Below, one piece after another: positions 61,036 through 64,000 of a stretch of DNA of 64,000 nt; positions within the stretch are counted from its first letter, which is position 1, and each line of letters opens with the position of its first letter. A program made the translations under genes and the position numbers. The notes below the pieces were generated by a model. It ran no database searches, was not told where the DNA came from, and saw nothing but the letters and a program-made list of their open reading frames with translations. This DNA is from Nemopilema nomurai (lineage: Eukaryota > Cnidaria > Scyphozoa > Rhizostomeae > Rhizostomatidae): contig ML133498.1 of the NCBI GenBank assembly GCA_003864495.1, positions 1,286,163 through 1,350,162 of the forward strand, read 5' to 3'.

Positions 61036-61421
61036 TAAGGCCTGGTTTTCATAGATCGTAATTCATTGGGAATGAAAAACGAGGAATATTGTCTTAAATT
61101 TCGTATACACTAGAGATGAATTTTTCAAATTCAAAATGTTTTGAATTTAAAGCCTATTGGCGACGATTGCCGATGTCTTAAGGCATAATTCTATGAAAAT
61201 ACTTGTCAGTGATTATCGCCTATGTTCTAAGAAGTCCCTCCGGTTTTCGCACAATTTATGGGATCACACACAAATATTTAGTATGATCTAGACTCCGTAT
61301 GTTGGATTCACTTGCGCCTACATAGGTAAGGTATTACGATTGCAATTTATGAAAACTCTAGGTGTCTTTAAGCATCGGCGATCATAGCCGATGAATTACA
61401 ACTTATGAAAACCAGGCCTAG
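61036..61421. mobile_element. MITE-like element of about 385 bp
   Basis: The left end TAAGGCCTGGTTTTCATA is matched by the reverse complement of the right end, TAGGCCTGGTTTTCATA, with a one-base length difference. Inside, GGCGACGATTGCCGAT near the left and ATCGGCGATCATAGCCGAT near the right form further inverted, GCCGAT-containing motifs. No coding capacity. No clear target-site duplication. Confidence 0.68.
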
Positions 61422-63891
61422 ACCATAAATGATTCACTTGGATCAGAAACGATTTGAAAAATGGAAATAGTTTAGACACGAATGCAGTGCCATACTAACT
61501 GATTGATTGCATGATGATTGCATGATTGATTGATTGATTGATTTTGTGATGATGATAGCAGCGATAAATAATTATGGAAAACTGAGTTTAAAGCATGTTT
61601 GACCAGATCTCGAAGAACATTAATTTGTGCTGCTTTTCGATTCCTCTTCGCACAAACAACCAACTGATTCGTTATCGCATAAAATTTCACCAGCAACATG
61701 TAAATGTTATGGTTTCCAAACTAATCAATGTATGTTTCCGATTGTCGCCTGTCAAAACAGTGTACGATGCTTTGTAGGCATAGCTGTTCACGTGTGTGGT
61801 ATATAGAACCATCATGACCTGTGAGCCACAAGCGTATATGGCTTTGATTATTATTGTGATGACATCCTGCAAACAAGGCTTGAAGAAGGATGAAGTGAGG
61901 TATTCAGACGGTGGAAGATATGTGAATTGATAATTTTCAGCAAAAGTGATTTCAGAAAGTCTTTTTAAGGTCTATCACCACGATCACCTTCTAACCGCTA
62001 CGATCACCACCCATCAGTGCTAACGAATCTGAGTCCGTCAATTTGATGAGCCACGGAGAAAGCATTCTATAATTGGGGGCGTTGTCTGGATAAAAGCAGT
62101 AAACTAGCCTGCGAGATCATGGAGGTAATGCAGTGCTGCTTCTACAAAGATTCTGGAATGCAATCCTTTTTGTCAGTTCATTTTGTAGTAGATAAATCAA
62201 AACTTAGGCCTAGGAACGTTATTATCAAAGACCTCAATTATCAAAGATCTGCCTTGCTACCAAATACAGACATAAGTGTGCTTGTGGATAAAGGCTCAGC
62301 CTCCCCCCCTCCCTGCCTCCATCTCCAACTACCGCTTCCCATAATTTCTCTTTCCCTTCCACAGTCTCCCTTTTCCCTTGCCTCACCATCCACTTTTTTC
62401 TCTCCAGCTGAAAAGGAGTGTCACAAAGAAAGTTGCGTCAGCGTCTGCAATGATATATATCATATCTTGCAAAGATACATTATCTTTTTCTTGATTTTAG
62501 ACAAGCACTGACACACGAGTTTTTGTTATCGGGTCCTTTGCTATGGATTACGTCAGAGCATAACTTGAAATATATCTAAGCTGCAACTGAATTGATAGGC
62601 TTTTTGAATTGATAGAATTGATAAGAGTTGATTGTCATTAAGTGTCTTCAGTTTCTAGTCATCATTGTTTTCAATTATAATCACATTAAATTCTATCTTT
62701 TGAGCAAGGGTCTTTTGACGCATGGAGTCAACTGTTAGTAATATGAATGAAAATGCCATTCTAGAGGATCCACATCGTCACACTTATTACCTCTGCCTTT
62801 GTTTGATATACAGCAAGAAGTTTACTTTTGCGATTCATCGACGAAAACCACCTAAACTGGCTATAAGCGACACTTTTACATTTTATTGAAGATTGTAAAC
62901 ACTAATAAACAGACCAACTGATATTATTATTTGATTATTTTCAATATTGAAATGAGCACTTGTTGAACTTCATCGGCAGTTAAAATCCTTTCATGTCAAT
63001 TGAATTGCTCAAGCAATGCATGCAAAGCCCTAAAATATCAACAAGTAGATTTAGTAAAGTTTGTACGTTTTAAAGCAAGCCATTTGTGCTTAAAGAAAAT
63101 CTTTGGGAAGGAAATTGATTGAATTGGTTTTCTTTTAAATGTGGTGAAATATTTAAATCAAGGCAACAGAACGCCCATGTTTCTTTTGTGAGCTGCTACC
63201 CAGTCGCAACAAACAAAATTTATGCCCGCATTGTTTCGATTTCCTCCATTTCCGATTCAAGCTGATAAAGATCTGCACAAAAGTTATTCATTAACCAACA
63301 TCGACTTGTATCACAAACCAATTTATTTTGGGCTTGACTGTTTTTTTCGCTGGTATGGCGATCACTACTGTTTTCTGCTCACATGATTCCCTTTCGAAGG
63401 CCTTTTCCCGAATGGAAAGATCAAATCTAATGAGAAGAGAAATTGTTGTGCAGGACAGGGACATCTATTTGTTTGTATTTCAGCTGTCAAAGCGCCTCAC
63501 GGGAAGAAACAATGCTTCATGACTACCAATAGTAGTAATAAGATCAGTGTGCAGACAACCTAGCAAGAAGGGACGAAAAGCTCTCCCTTTAAACTTTGGA
63601 TCATTGTGGCATTTTCTTTGTAATTTTGGTTTGAGCGGATCCCTGAATAATAATCTCAATAAAAAGTTGAGCGGAATTTGTCGACTTGTAGTTCGGGTGT
63701 CATGGTTGCGCAAAATTGCTCAATTTGTTTACATGGTGGCAACATGTTTCTGAGAATCAAACACCTTTTCTGTTAATTCTATCAATCATTACCAGATAAC
63801 TTGGACCCTTCTTTGATCTTCTCATCGAAAGCGAGAAAACATCAGCCGAATTTGAGAGCTCCGGGCTTTGCTAAAAGACAAGCAGATAAAA
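61422..63891. other. No gene recognised
   Basis: There is a short ATTGATTG/GCATGATT microsatellite at about 61499-61545. The ORFs at 62119-62511 and 63328-63522 have no domain character; the first is a C/T-rich low-complexity translation. No exon could be supported. Confidence 0.35.
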
Positions 63892-64000
63892 ATGACTGCC
63901 AATGTCAGTGCTACAGCGTCAGGACAGCTTTTTGTAGGCAGGAAAGGCTATCACTTGATACGGTGTTCCCTATTTGACCTTTCTGCAGAGACGAAACTGA
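63892..64000 (+). CDS. Possible first coding exon, cut by the right edge
   Basis: From the ATG at 63892 the frame stays open to the window end for 36 codons: MTANVSATASGQLFVGRKGY, then HLIRCSLFDLSAETKL. The start follows an AAATA context and an in-frame stop upstream. The length is too short to tell a real exon from chance, and I recognise no family. Confidence 0.25.
   Translation, partial: MTANVSATASGQLFVGRKGYHLIRCSLFDLSAETKL

Noticed and set aside
62119..62511. Plus-strand ORF of 130 codons
   Set aside because: Its length comes from a C/T-rich tract; the composition (runs of Pro, Ser and Leu) is not protein-like and no exon borders fit.

Overview
This window looks like nuclear DNA of an animal, most likely a marine invertebrate and probably an anthozoan cnidarian (coral or sea anemone). 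The evidence is AT-rich sequence, many small exons (27-404 nt, plus a few longer ones) with GT-AG introns, conserved animal housekeeping genes, and many short inverted-repeat transposons. The taxonomic call is an inference; no diagnostic marker is present. I found no prokaryotic operon, CRISPR array, rRNA or clear tRNA.

Layout. The left edge (1-223, minus) holds an acidic coding exon of a gene that runs out of the window. Two minus-strand genes for one-pass membrane proteins with a single, degenerate synaptotagmin-like C2 domain lie at about 5.5-6.5 kb and 12.2-13.0 kb; only their last exons are resolved. From 19.6 to 33.9 kb is a complete 19-exon EXOC5 (exocyst Sec10) gene on the plus strand. 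An isolated exon for a possible type II membrane protein sits at 36.2 kb. From 39.9 to 46.9 kb is a complete 11-exon S9 prolyl-oligopeptidase-family serine peptidase gene, with one apparent single-base frameshift in exon 1. From 47.8 to 50.2 kb (minus) is a three-exon gene combining a Cys-rich N-terminus, two C2H2 fingers and a BEN domain. From 52.3 to 57.0 kb (minus) is a complete 12-exon proteasome alpha-7 gene (PSMA3), head-to-head with a complete 4-exon ERH gene (57.2-59.5 kb, plus). Their start codons are about 200 bp apart.

The intergenic and intronic space is rich in mobile DNA. Three hAT-like elements have 8-bp target-site duplications readable in the sequence; one is nested inside another. 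Several further inverted-repeat elements (MITE-like) lie at 4.5, 6.7, 10.7, 15.5, 18.5, 33.3, 46.5 and 61.0 kb. A 24-bp tandem array of 17 units sits in an EXOC5 intron.

The genes do not form one pathway. They cover vesicle tethering (EXOC5), possible membrane trafficking (C2 proteins), protein turnover (PSMA3, S9 peptidase) and nuclear regulation (ERH, BEN/zinc-finger protein). I did not find a convincing undescribed system. The points most worth following are the frameshift in the peptidase gene, the unusual BEN/zinc-finger architecture, the C2 pair, the shared promoter and the nested transposons.
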